Shown here one piece after another: positions 50,811 to 62,056 of a stretch of DNA of 64,000 nt. The notes beneath the pieces were generated by a model, which saw only the letters and a program-made list of their open reading frames with translations, searched no databases and was not told the DNA's origin. A program made the position numbers and the translations under genes. Origin of the DNA: Steromphala cineraria (lineage: Eukaryota; Mollusca; Gastropoda; Trochida; Trochidae); assembly GCA_916613615.1 (NCBI GenBank), contig OU744725.1, positions 12,116,253-12,180,252 of the forward strand. The letters are read 5' to 3'. Each line of letters opens with the position of its first letter. Position 1 is the first letter of the stretch.

Positions 50811-52582
50811 ATCGGGATAATGTTTAGGATACGTCAACTGAATGAAATTACTGTGGTTAATTCATGTAATATATTTTCTGTATGTCATTATCTTTTATTT
50901 TATTTTATCAAGTTACTTTTCAGTCATGACAGGCAATTTCGACCAGTGCTCTTTAGTCCTGATAATCGATTGATAGACAAAATGTGTCCTCCACATTCTT
51001 GGTTTAGGGTTGACATTTATTATCAGACAACGATTATTAAAACTAATACGATCTTCTTGTTTCTTATGCAAAATATCCTTATTAATAAGTAAAACGTCCT
51101 TAACCCGGTAATATTCATAATCCTCCAGTTCACATCATTTCGTTGACTGGATAGATAAAACAGTATGAGGTGTTTCATATGATATATATCAGGGAAGTGT
51201 AGGACCTTTACCTGTAGGATACAATTACACTGATGTAGCAAGATGCCTCAGTTCCAATAATGTTTCACCAGTGACGGACCACATTATGAAAACGTGCGTC
51301 TGGATCAATGTGTCGCTTTCTTTTGATCGATGTGTTGCTTTCTTCGGCTATAGCCCCAGAGTACGATTGTAAGCAAAGGGAAAATTTAGCGTTTGCGCAC
51401 TGATATGAAAGTAACCAGTTTTCCCCTATGCGCGAACGAAATAAGAAAAGGGTGGCAACGACTTTCTCTCGCCTGGAATCAAAATAATTATGGTGTGTCA
51501 AAACTTATTTCTCCAAAAATTTGATAAAGACATTATGTCTTCAAAACGATTTCGAGGTTCAAGATAACAAGTTAATTTTAAAGATTTGTGGGTAACAAAT
51601 AAAAGGAGTTTCATGCGTTAAACTCCCGACCATGCACGGTCGAAGGTATACATCAACTTGTGTCTTCTACCCACGTGGAGAGGTGCAGTGCCAAATTACA
51701 ATTTCGTATATTTTTGATTGTTTTACAAATGTCCATGTTTTGTACTTAGTTGTTTACCATTGTCTGACCAATTGTAGGAAAAGTATTCATCTGATTCATT
51801 TCAAAGTTTGCACGTCTTCTAACATACCAATAGGGGTGCCGTCTCATATTACAACGGATTTCGTTGATTTTTATTTTATAAAACCCAGATTTCTATGTTT
51901 TGTACTCGGCCATTTCCCAAGATCAGAATATTTCTGACCAGTTGTCAAATTCTGTGTATATTAATGATCTTTGATACTGGGATGTCTAAGTTTTGGGAAG
52001 TAAGCAGTAATTAAGTTGGTGAGGGATGCACGGTCGGGGGTATTAGTGAGCCACGCTCACTTTTTTCTTGTTATTACTTGTTACGAGAGTCGACTACCAC
52101 TCAGTGACAGTCCTGGTGGATTCTTTAAGTACACTGTTACTGACAGTGTTATTCTTGGTTAAAATAAAGTGAATACTCAACAAAAGAGTATTACTTATTT
52201 AGTTCCAGGAACACTCTAATTGAAGAACAAACAACTCTTGTAAATCAATCATTTTATATTAAAGATATATAAAATCAGGACAATAAGTAAGAGTATTTGA
52301 TTATAAAATCTAGAAAAACAACATGTTCCATAAAACACTGGTATCTAAAATATGCATATTTTCAACAAAAATATTTTCAAACTTCTGGTTAGTAAAACAT
52401 GTTCTGTATAAAAAGACTAACATATTTCCACAAAATCAACAAAAATCTAAAATATAATCCATCATGTTTGATTTTGTTGAAATTCGGTTACAGATGGTAA
52501 ATGTCAACAATATAAATTTCACAGATTGTTTTTCAAAATTCTTTAATTCAGTTTGATTTGATTATTTCCTTAAATTACGTCC
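50811..52582. other. Intergenic, weak duplicated structure only
   Basis: Two diverged copies, about 185 bases apart, of a stretch containing ATGTTTTGTACT…CTGACCA (near 51735 and 51890) are flanked by GCACGGTCG words (51635 and 52029). Short ORFs show no family resemblance. No gene called. Confidence 0.4.
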
Positions 52583-52946
52583 TTAAAGGGGCAGTAGCAC
52601 GTTTTAGGGGGAATATAAGGTGATGTCAGGAAAATGAAAATTAATGGTTCCAATTGAAAGACAATGTATTTAAACTAAATTGAGCAGTAATAATTCAATT
52701 ATTTAACGTAAAGTTTAGCCATGCGATTCCTTTTTCTTACAGAAAATGAATTAAAGGTGTTCACACAAAAATGGCCGCCTATGTATTTTATGTGAATCTT
52801 CATACATTGTCCTCCGACTATGGATGATTGACTTGTGTAATGACATTTTTGACACTGTCAAAATAATACATTTAACATTAACTAACAATTATCGCTGAAA
52901 ATTTTATAATATAAAATTATCAAAAAACGTGCTACTGCCCCTTTAA
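52583..52946. mobile_element. TTAA MITE, full copy
   Basis: TTAAAGGGGCAGTAGCACG at the left and CGTGCTACTGCCCCTTTAA at the right: intact TIRs and TTAA on both sides, 364 bp. Carries ATGGCCGCC internally. Confidence 0.85.
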
Positions 52947-53031
52947 AATACGTTAAACCGTTCATATATATGACCATTGTAAGTTTTTGAATATTATTTA
53001 GCCCAGTTGATAATATTATTTGATAATTTCC

Positions 53032-53393
53032 TTAAAGGGGCAGTAGCACGTTTTTGGGGGGATATAACGTGATGTCAGGAAAATTAAATTAATGGTTCTA
53101 ATTGAAAGACAATGCATATAAACTAAATGGAGCAGTAATAATTCAATTATTTAACGTAAAGTTTAGCCATGCGATTGCTCTTTCTTACACAAAATGAATT
53201 AAATGTGTTCACACAAAATGGCCGCCAATGGATTTTATGTGAATGTTAATACTTCGTCCTCTGACTATGGATGATTGGCTTGTGTAATGAGATTTTTGAC
53301 ACTTTCAAACTAATACATTTAGCGTTAACTTACAATTATCAGTGAAAAATTCAAAATATAAAATTATCAAAAAACGTGCTACTGCCCCTTTAA
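53032..53393. mobile_element. TTAA MITE, second full copy, 85 bp downstream and in the same orientation
   Basis: Same termini and length (362 bp) as the neighbouring copy. Both have complete ends, so they are two insertions or a tandem duplication rather than one broken element. Confidence 0.85.
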
Positions 53394-53842
53394 GTAAAGT
53401 GAAATGTGACCATAGCAACACATAGTGTCACAAAAACGGTTTAAATGTGTACACGAAAGACTGCGATTTAAAGTCTCAGGCCTACATCGACATTGACAAT
53501 ATAAGTAATACATATATCATGAATAACTCTCGATATTACTAAAGATTAACACTCGGATACTCTACCTTGTAAAGTATTTGGATTAGTTGTACGTAATTAA
53601 GTGATAAAATTAATTCTCAAAGCATGAAAAGGCCGCAAGTATTTAATGCAATGTTACATTAAATCCGTATGAAACCAAAAAAGGTTAATGAGACATAAGT
53701 GCTTATAAGGTGTATAATATATATATCATATAAGTTGCTGAAATAGCGTGAAAAGAAATTTTCAATCTTTGTTTTAAGTAACATTGTAATATTTGGGATC
53801 ATTTTCAATACTACAAATCCTAGTACTTTTCGGACCGAGTTC

Positions 53843-54359
53843 TAAACTCACGGGCAAAAGAAAGGTTTCGCCTTAGTTGATTTCATCATATACACAATTA
53901 CAAATATTTTCATTATTAGACGTCGTACGTTAAAACAGAACAGTGCAAGCCTTTAGTTATCAATCAAATAATACTTCTAGACGTGTTTGATTTTTGTTGT
54001 GGAAAATTGAAATTTTTAATTTTTTTGTTGTTGAAAATTTATTTTAATAAACAACAAATGGCCATCGATATATAAGCTATATTTTACTAAAAAATCACAA
54101 AACAAACCTTGTTTTCCACTCATTTACACCCTTTTTAACATGGTAGGGGTCATGTTAGTGTAAATTTCATTTTTTACCCCGGTTTTCTTTAAACAAAGAT
54201 ATCTTAACAAAAAATGAATCAATCAACGATCAATTCATATGAAATATTGTAGATATGATTAATGTTGATGATTCCATAATCAAATGCGTCATATATATTT
54301 CAAATCGTTGTAAAATCGAAACCAACTGAGGTGAAACCTTTCTTTTGCCCGTGAGTTTA
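53843..54359. mobile_element. TA-flanked MITE with 27-bp perfect TIRs
   Basis: TAAACTCACGGGCAAAAGAA AGGTTTC at 53843 is mirrored by GAAACCTTTCTTTTGCCCGT GAGTTTA ending at 54359; similarity continues about 12 bases further with mismatches. TA on both sides fits Tc1/mariner-type target duplication. 517 bp, non-coding. Confidence 0.75.
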
Positions 54360-54458
54360 TGTTGCGAGATTAAGTTAAGATAAGAAAGCTGCACACCAAT
54401 CTCATTAAAACGGAAATAACAGGTTGTAGAAAACGGCTATACTAGGCATGTGTGCAGC

Positions 54459-55328
54459 CAATCTTATTAAAATATGATCTATTTGCTACACTACGCTACG
54501 CATGTAGATCTTACCAGGCTCAGTTATAACAGCCGTCAGAGTATCCTTATGACTCAGCCAATCAGCGACTTTGCCCCGTAACTCGGGTTGCTGGCGACAG
54601 GTATTCATATCTAATCTTCAGAACTCGAAAAACGAACATTTCCGACTATTTCTAAATGTCGACAACAAATATTTCCTGTCATGTACGAATGAATTACTAA
54701 AACTGTGCGTTATATCGCTCCTATCAATTTGTTGGTCCAAAAACGTCCAGGTAAATACTTAAATGTTGTCATTATCGAAGAAATCACCGTAAACGTGGCA
54801 AATTCAAACAGCAAGCTGTAGATGCTATTTTTGGAACAGTTACGTTATATAAACGTTTCCTTTTTAATCTTATATGAAACGATTTATGCTCATTAAATTC
54901 GTTGTATTTTGTAGCCATAAATATACTGACACAAATGAGAAGACCAGAACTGACATAAAACATTAGATAAAGTCTTGTTAATTTTAAATCACACATATTC
55001 GATGTACATATGCAAATTAGAAAGAATCTAGTTCTGTCAAATAGTCAAACATTACAACTGAATTAGCGAATGTTACGACATATGCAAATTACCTAACACT
55101 GCTTTTTGGGAAAATCGAAAGGTCATAAGTTATAATTTTATCATTTGGGCTGTACTGTGTTAAATTGCTTTAATCTCTTGAATTGTCCTTTAAGAAAGGT
55201 ACGATTTGATTGGTGGATGAAATCTTCCTCACATCCAGCAGTCAAAGGTTACCCTGACTTGTTACTTGTGAGATCTATAATCTGCGTAACGTAGTGAAGC
55301 AATTAAGATATCATTTTAATGAGATTGC
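54459..55328. mobile_element. ~870-bp element with imperfect ~52-bp TIRs (CAATCTTATTAAAAT)
   Basis: Left CAATCTTATTAAAATATGAT … GCTACGCATGTAGATC (54459-54510) aligns, inverted, with GATCTATAATCTGCGTAACG … ATTTTAATGAGATTG (55272-55328). Related AATCTCATTAAAA words occur at 54400 and 38878. Interior shows no coding capacity. Confidence 0.5.
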
Positions 55329-55941
55329 TTTTTAAAATATTGCAGTTTGAATATGAAGCTTTTTTTGAAAGGAGGTTAAGAGCCTCTTTTTGCAAAGTTA
55401 CCTTTACTAAGCTTGACCATAACTCACATTCTGTACCATTGCACTAAGGTTACCTTAAGACGACCACCAAAAAGGATATCAAGGATTGTACTGCACTAAG
55501 GAAGTTGGATGTTACCATACATATGATATACATTTGGTCATTTTGATTTTGATACTCTCTGATCTTGACCAAGGAAGTATTCCCTATCACTTTCCATGTT
55601 CCATAATGTCCAATTGAATCATCTGACATCACGAAATTGTCAATCTAAAAATATTCATAATTCACATACATGTGTATATACTAACTGAACTATTTGTTCA
55701 AAGGATTAACAGTTTCTTCATTTCTTCACAGTGTCCATTCTACGGCTCTTTCCACACATGTCAGTTGTTCAGTTTGGTTTTTTGATGAGCAAGCTTGTCT
55801 TTGACCCCTCGATGAAAAACATCAAAGTATGAATTATTATCAAACCGAATATCCTTAGACTTTGCTCTTACTGTGAATTTATCGTTGCAAACAAACCCGC
55901 CAGTTGTTCCGTGTGTTGAAGAAACTGATTGTATGAAACCT

Positions 55942-55971
55942 GCCCCTGACTTTAACCCAACGGAACATTTC
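55942..55971 (+). pseudogene. Possible Tc1-type transposase relic (APDFNPTEHF)
   Basis: The + strand reads APDFNPTEHF and then a stop where Tc1 transposases have W. The motif resembles the conserved C-terminal DFNP-EHxW block. Flanking frames are broken within a few codons and no other transposase motif is visible, so this is a short relic or a coincidence. Confidence 0.3.
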
Positions 55972-56140
55972 TGATTGGGACGGTACTAAACCAATATCAT
56001 CCAAATGAGCTTTTGTCCTCATTGTCAATTGTGTTATTTGTATCGAGGGAGTTCACATTGTTATAATAGGTACCCTTATTCAGAAGTGAACGAGAAGTTA
56101 TGAAATGTTCAGAAATCTTTGTTCAGATGTGCTCTTCCCA

Positions 56141-56754
56141 TTACTTCCTCCTTTCGAAGACAAAGACAATAGGTTCCTTTGGTCCCGTGAAGGGGGTGTA
56201 TGAGAGTTCAGGTGGCTTCTGGTCTGGGGGTAGAGATACTCGGTATTTCTGAAGAATCTGCAACGTAACGAAATGATTGGTTGGCCAGTTCGCTTTCGAT
56301 TAAAAAATTTCTGCTATTAATGCCAACAAAACGTCTTGTGTAATATTGTTTTAAGCTTTTCCGTTAGTCTTTTAATTAATATAATTGATTACGTTGGACA
56401 TGATAATTGGGGCTATTTGATATTGGCATTTTAACTTAACTGACATCACAAATGGCTAAAATATTCACAAAACAGCGCTAAACAACTACTCACTCACTGT
56501 TGATGGATATGAGGTTAGATAAGATATGAAATACTGCAAACCTTTGTAACAGCGAGGCATAGCTCCTGTTCAGCGAACCGCTTCCCGATACACATCCGCT
56601 TCCCGAAGCCGAAAGGTTTGAGAATACTGGCCGGAATATCTTGGGACCTTTTCCCCGTCTCGTCCCGTAACCAGCGTTCAGGGATGAAGGACTCTGGGTT
56701 TGTAAAGTACTTGGAGTCCTTCACGAGTTTTTGATTCATCATCAAAATGGATGT
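56141..56754 (-). pseudogene. Cytochrome P450, mitochondrial clan: two terminal exons only
   Basis: Haem-thiolate monooxygenase C-terminus. Exon 56754-56542 encodes 71 residues with FIPERWLRD (the PERF/PxRW region) and the haem-binding loop FGFGKRMCIG with its Cys, then KRFAEQEL; exon 56257-56141 encodes 38 residues ending PIVFVFERRK and TAA. Junction is GT-AG, phase 0. The FGFGxRMCIGxRFAEQE form is typical of mitochondrial-clan CYPs. A full protein is about 500 residues; the upstream sequence to 58.3 kb holds an RT fragment, hairpins and the duplication, with no earlier P450 exons seen. Likely a 5'-truncated relic, although frame and key residues are intact, so distant exons beyond the window cannot be excluded. 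Confidence 0.75.
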
Positions 56755-56919
56755 CTTGAAGAAAACATTTACATTTTATGAGTTTAAAACAAGAGAGCAA
56801 TACTTGAATTGAATGAATACCGATGGCAAACTGATAGATAGAGATAGAAGAGAGTTCTCTGGAGTTTTTTTAAATTCTTGGTCTTGGAGTTCGACATTTG
56901 GGTGTAGATACTACGCCGT

Positions 56920-57020
56920 TATCAGTTCTAGGGCGAAATGTCGCACTCCTCCAATCAAGAAGTAAACAAATCTTTAGAAATCTTCCTTATTAGTCGAACA
57001 ACTTCTAAATGCCTCTCAAA
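56920..57020 (+). repeat. Diverged third copy of a duplicated-region repeat
   Basis: CGAAATGTCGCACTC … CTTCCTTAT … AACTTCTAAATGCCTCTCAAAG resembles 36208-36302 (CGAAACGTCGCACTC … CTTCCTTAT … AACTTCTCAATACCTCTGAAAG) and its copy near 60680-60765. An interspersed repeat of unknown type. Confidence 0.45.
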
Positions 57021-57029
57021 GACGTCAAT

Positions 57030-57420
57030 CGAGAAGGCGCTGTGATTACTGATACAAATAAAAACACTTCTAAATCAAGTATATATTCAAATATATATAC
57101 ACAAAATATTTTGAACTGTACGTGCGGTTTACCTTATTTTGAGCTTCTATTTAATCTAATTCTAGAGCGAGGTTCATTTCCGCAAATGTGGTCAGTTGGT
57201 GTTATAGTTCCTTTACATAAACAGGGTGATTTGAATAATATGGATAATTATAGAGGCATCACTTTGTTAAGAATATTTAGTAAAGTATTCACATCGATTA
57301 TCAATAAAAGGTTAATTTTTTGGGGAGAAACAATGGATAAAATAAGCGAATCACAAGCAGGCTTTAGACAAGGATATACCACAATTGATAACATGTTTAT
57401 ACTACAGAGTGTTATGGGTG
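57030..57420 (+). pseudogene. Non-LTR reverse transcriptase fragment
   Basis: One open frame covers the N-terminal RT motifs: FELLFNLILERGSFPQMWSV, GVIVPLHKQGDLNNMDNYRG, ITLLRIFSKVFTSIINKRL and SQAGFRQGYTTIDNMFILQS. The catalytic YADD region and everything after it is missing; a hairpin element starts at 57421. Opposite strand to the LINE at 49-50.8 kb and of a different type (no RNase H seen). Clade not resolved. Confidence 0.8.
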
Positions 57421-57489
57421 AAATAGCGACCTCAGCGCGAGGCGAGAGGGTGATATCACAGCTAACGCCGAGTGCTGAGGTCGCTATTT
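57421..57489. repeat. Hairpin element, 16-bp arms
   Basis: AAATAGCGACCTCAGC (57421-57436) and GCTGAGGTCGCTATTT (57474-57489) are exact inverted repeats around a loop opening GCGAGGCGAG. It abuts the broken end of the RT fragment. Confidence 0.75.
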
Positions 57490-57699
57490 GCCATACACAA
57501 CAAGGCCTACTTTATCTTCAATAACTATGACTGAATACATGATATCACGGGATTAAATCTATCGTTTATCACATGATAGCACAAATATAGGCAGATCACT
57601 GAAAAAAAGACAAATCAAAATAATTTTACGGAAAATTCATAGAGGTTAGATATGGATACTGTGTATCCGCTGACAGAGGGGAAAGTTCTTTACGAGGTG

Positions 57700-57748
57700 C
57701 GATACTGATAAACAAGTGAGGCTTTGCCGAGCTTGTTTATCAGTATCG
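57700..57748. repeat. Hairpin element, 17-bp arms
   Basis: CGATACTGATAAACAAG (57700-57716) pairs exactly with CTTGTTTATCAGTATCG (57732-57748); loop TGAGGCTTTGCCGAG. A left-half relative, CGAGGTGCGATATTGATC … GCGAGGCTTGGCCGAT, lies at 57988-58026 without a right arm. Confidence 0.75.
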
Positions 57749-58026
57749 GACCGAGGCAGACGACATTCCAAGTGTATTCATTTAGCAGCAGGTCTTTATC
57801 AGATATCACACTTCATAATGCTAATTGCATGTATTCGTCTTTGTCTGATATTGAACATTTGAAAACGATAAACATTAACGTATACACAGAATTGTATGAT
57901 TCGGAAAACATTTGTACAAACGCATTATCACAATATATACCGCACGTACTTAGAGGTAAGGTGTTACTGTGTGAGAAATAATCTTCCCGAGGTGCGATAT
58001 TGATCTACATGCGAGGCTTGGCCGAT

Positions 58027-58278
58027 TGTTCAACCAATTTATATTTACACATTTTTGTCACATAATTATTGAACATTGAACATTCACTCAAACCTTTGAT
58101 GACATGGGATGTTTTTTTTAAATATGTGTTTTGAGCAGATGTAATTTCTAAACTATTTTTGGGGTTAACTATATCATTGCTTTTATTTAACCATGCATAA
58201 TTTATATTTATAAAAATATCCTTTCAATCTTATCTTTTTTACAAAGGTTTTCGTTGAGCCTGTGTATAAATGTAAATT
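58027..58278. other. Spacer before duplication copy 2
   Basis: AT-rich, nothing recognised. Confidence 0.6.
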
Positions 58279-59768
58279 ATCATGGCAATTATTGAAAGAC
58301 AATTAATTCAATCCTGTTTTTCCAGATGTATAAATCGGCATTAAGTGAATTAGACACAAAACAAATATATGAAAAAGAGTTTATATACTGAAAAGATTTT
58401 TGTTATAGAATCAAGATGATGTATCAAATGACCATGTATTTTATTATAAAACCCAACAAGTAGGCCTACACAATCGTATTACATTTAACATTACTTATTT
58501 ACAATAATCAATTATTTAACTTACATGTCTAGTAAAGTTCGATTAGAGTATTAAGATTGTGAGGATATGAAAATCATTAGATTGAACTTGGGCTCTGTAC
58601 CAATCTTGTTTGAAAATTTCCACAATTCAGGAGTTTATGAAAACCAAATTTATTCAACCGGTGAAATCATGTTCTAAATCAACTCGATCATCCTCAGTCT
58701 AAGAACATTGTGTTACGCATCAAATGGAAACTGCATGTGGCCATCTTTGAGTGAACACCTTTTATTCATTGGATTTTGATTAAAAAGAGGTGTGTTTGTA
58801 ATTGGTAATATTTGTCTTCCTTTTAACTAGAAAACCCTTATTTGCCTAAGAAAAGGTAAATTTAAAGACGAGCTCAAACCTCAAACAATACCCAAACAAG
58901 ACGAGTGAGCACATCCTCCCATAGCTTTTTTATAAAGGAAAATTGAAAGTTTATTTCAAACTTTTTTGAGGCAAGTATCCTTTGATAGTGTTTGATGCGT
59001 TAGGCAATACCATTCAGCGACCAAAACCGTTATATTAGAGCGAGAACGATATTTGTGAAGTTTACGGTAGTTGTCTCAAACTGAACCACCGTAACAGTAT
59101 CACTATACTGCGACAACCCGATGATTAAATCTTAAATCTGTTTGGGGCGATAGAGGAAATGACTGCACCGAGGCATGAATCTGCTTGGTAATCTGTATAG
59201 ACTGATATTAGGTCTCGAAATGTTATTCATAAAACAAGTCTATAACTGCAATTACTGTAAATTCTCAACTGTACTATGGACGGCTGAGTCGATGCATTTC
59301 CTTCAAATATTTAAGGGGGCCTTGGTATGAGCCGCTGAGCCCCCCCTGCTGAAATGAATCATTAAATAGACATGTCTGTCTATTTTATTATGGGAGTAAA
59401 ATTGAGGGCAAATGTATACGGCCACGAGGGAACGTTCAAGCGACAATGATACAGTCTATATTAGAAGTGAACTTATGACAAAAGGAACTGTAGTAAGTAT
59501 ATTTTAATCATAAATCGATGATTGGTTTCTTTAAAACATCTCACTGCACAATAACCTTCAAGCAGATAAATGCCTATTATGAGGTACCTTAGAGAAGAAT
59601 TCACGCCCTCTTTGAAGCGACTGTAGGTCTAAATGCTATTTCCATTAGCATATAAGGATTATCGTCAAAGGGTTACATATTGTTGATGACATAATACTGT
59701 TGATGTGTCTATACAATGTGGGAAAATTAACTGAATTGTTATTGAATGGTTAAAATGAATTTCACAAC

Positions 59769-59872
59769 GTGTTTGTCCACACAGTTATAACCTATTAGAA
59801 ACTTGAATAACTGGTTAAGCTTGCGTTAAACTTTCCGAGTTTCAAACAGGTTATAACTGTTTGGACAAACAC
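59769..59872. repeat. Foldback element, copy 2 version lacking the right inner arm
   Basis: Outer arms GTGTTTGTCCACACAGTTAT and ATAACTGTTTGGACAAACAC are kept, but the right inner-stem segment present at 35275-35292 is missing, leaving AATAACTGGTTAAGCTTGCG unpaired. Confidence 0.7.
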
Positions 59873-60077
59873 ATGAAAATCATTTTTTATAAATTCTGAC
59901 TCTGAAATTTAAGAAAAACTTAAATTGAAATTAAAGCAAAATCAACTAGGAATTCCATTGAACTTGAAGACATTGCTTCAAAGGATAGTTACTCTTTCAA
60001 GCGTCAGTCATTCTGCATTTTGCATTGGTGGTGACTAAGGTTCTTTGATATCGTGTCTCATGTCTGCTAGAGGTGAG

Positions 60078-60161
60078 GTGAGGTGATATGGGGTTTATCG
60101 CCGCTTTCAAGAGTATTTCACTTTTATCGCGGCTGCTAGTAATATTGCAGGGAGAAAGCCT
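60078..60161 (+). repeat. SINE-like fragment, copy 2
   Basis: Counterpart of 35622-35705, with GTTTATCGCCGCTTTCAAGAG intact. Confidence 0.4.
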
Positions 60162-60769
60162 GCAACACTATTGTGACTTTGCATTGCGATGAAACCTGCG
60201 AGCATCGGCTGGAACTAGCAACCATGAAATTCAGTGTAGCATTGCACCCAAACCTGACTGCGTGTAGAACAGTTCTCTACTGCAGACAAAGTTGCCGAGC
60301 CCCTGACGGGATTCTTTCGCTGGTGAAGATATACAATAGTTTTATGCCCCTTTGTGAAGAACAACCATAAATCATCATGAATATATTAAACATTTAATAT
60401 ATATATATAATGTACGTTACCAACAATCTGATTAAGTCAGTGAGATTGATCACTAACAAACTATTAACTTAGACCTTGTTACAAAACCGACTCATATATA
60501 TATTCGCCTCATTGCGCAGCAAATCGGAGCAAGGAGAAAACATGGAAAATCTCTGTATAATTAATCACTCATGTGACATCGATAGAAACAATCCTTTATG
60601 GTCTGGTGCACATGTTTGCAATTGTTGTGTAAATCAAATAGGTATCACTTTATTGATTACGGTACTAGTCTCTACACCGAAACGTCGCACTCTTGAAATA
60701 TAGAAGTTGAAAATTCATAGAACTCTTCCTTATTCATCTAACAACTTCTCAATACCTCTAAAAGAAGTC

Positions 60770-61058
60770 AAAGAGGCAGTAGCACGTTTTAAGAGGTGAT
60801 ATAAGATGATCTATGAATTGTTTTTGTTCCAATAGAAAGACACTGTATTTATACTAAATGAAGTAGTAATTAATCAAACATTTAATGTAGAGTTAAGCCA
60901 TGCAATGACTTTTTCTTACACAAAATGAATTAAATGTGTTCACACAAAAATGGCCGCAAATTGACTTTATGTGAATCTTTATCATTTTTACTCTGACTAA
61001 TGATGATTGGTCTGTGTAATGAGATTTTTGGCACTATCACGGGCTACTGTCCCTTTAA
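60770..61058. mobile_element. TTAA MITE, decayed copy in duplication copy 2
   Basis: Counterpart of 36310-36599: AAAGAGGCAGTAGCACG … GGGCTACTGTCCCTTTAA. The left TTAA has been lost. Confidence 0.65.
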
Positions 61059-61330
61059 ATGCAGCCTGTCACATAGTCTACCGACGAGACTGTAGTTGCA
61101 GTATTTTCTCCAAAACATAACCTCATGAAGAGCAAGTCTAGATCTGCAATGAACTACAACCATGTCTGAGATTCCTTTTCTATTTTAAATATGATAATCG
61201 ATTTAAATAATTATATACTGACTATAAAGGTACCTGTCACACTGCATGGGCATTCACATGCAAATCGCTATAAAGAGTTAATCTATTAATGGTCTTGAAA
61301 ATTATTGTAAAACGGGTTGTAACTCACTTA

Positions 61331-61440
61331 AAGAGTGAGTGAGTGAGTTATTGTTTTACGCTGCTTGGACAATATTTCGGCCATAACGGCGTCTTTACTT
61401 ATAGAACCGATTTGTTAGTTGTCAAATATTTCAAACGTTA
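61331..61440 (+). repeat. SINE-like fragment with GTTTTACGCTGCTT, copy 2
   Basis: Counterpart of 36847-36960 with small substitutions. Confidence 0.45.
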
Positions 61441-62056
61441 CCAGTGTCATCTTTTCTAAAAGTTTCCACTGTTTCAGGGAAGTATATTTTGAAGCTCATC
61501 GACGTTATATGACGACATCAGAAAGGTTTAAATCACTACGTTGATCGAAAACCGGACAAAGACGTGCGTAAATCACCGAGACGTAATTTTGAAACAGAAG
61601 CAGTCAGAACGACAGAGCAAGTTGATAATGTTTGATAGGTTATATAACTAGTATTCTTGTTAACTGAACGTGTGAATTTGGCTTCCGAGAATATATGTGA
61701 CTGTCGAGACTTTCAGTTAAAACAAGTATTTGTCACAAAATTGCTAATTTGGGTTGGAATATGTGAGATATTTTGAAATTATATAATGAATTATGTCATT
61801 TTTGATGAAAATCACGGAGTGGTTCTTTAAAGTATGCATTCTTGCAGTGTATATCTTTGTACATATACGCATGGTATGGAACGTCTCTACTTTAATTAAA
61901 CCTTTTGTTATCTTTATTTCTAACATTGTCTTTAGTCTTTTTGATTTAATGATCAACATTTAAATTGTCGCCGTTGAAACAGAACCATGTATGAAGTAAT
62001 AATTCAACTTTCGAGGGTAGGCTAATCTTATGTCTCTACAAAGGTACATTTACCAA

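Noticed and set aside
55520..55640. Exon-like stretch (DDSIGHYGTWKVIGNTSLVK) on the minus strand
   Set aside because: Possible splice sites exist on both sides, but there is no recognisable domain or partner exon.
55755..55984. Minus-strand open stretch (RPNQKCSVG…HQKTKLNN) behind an AG
   Set aside because: No family match; the plus strand of the same region contains a Tc1-like DFNPTEHF word, so it is more likely antisense of a transposon relic.
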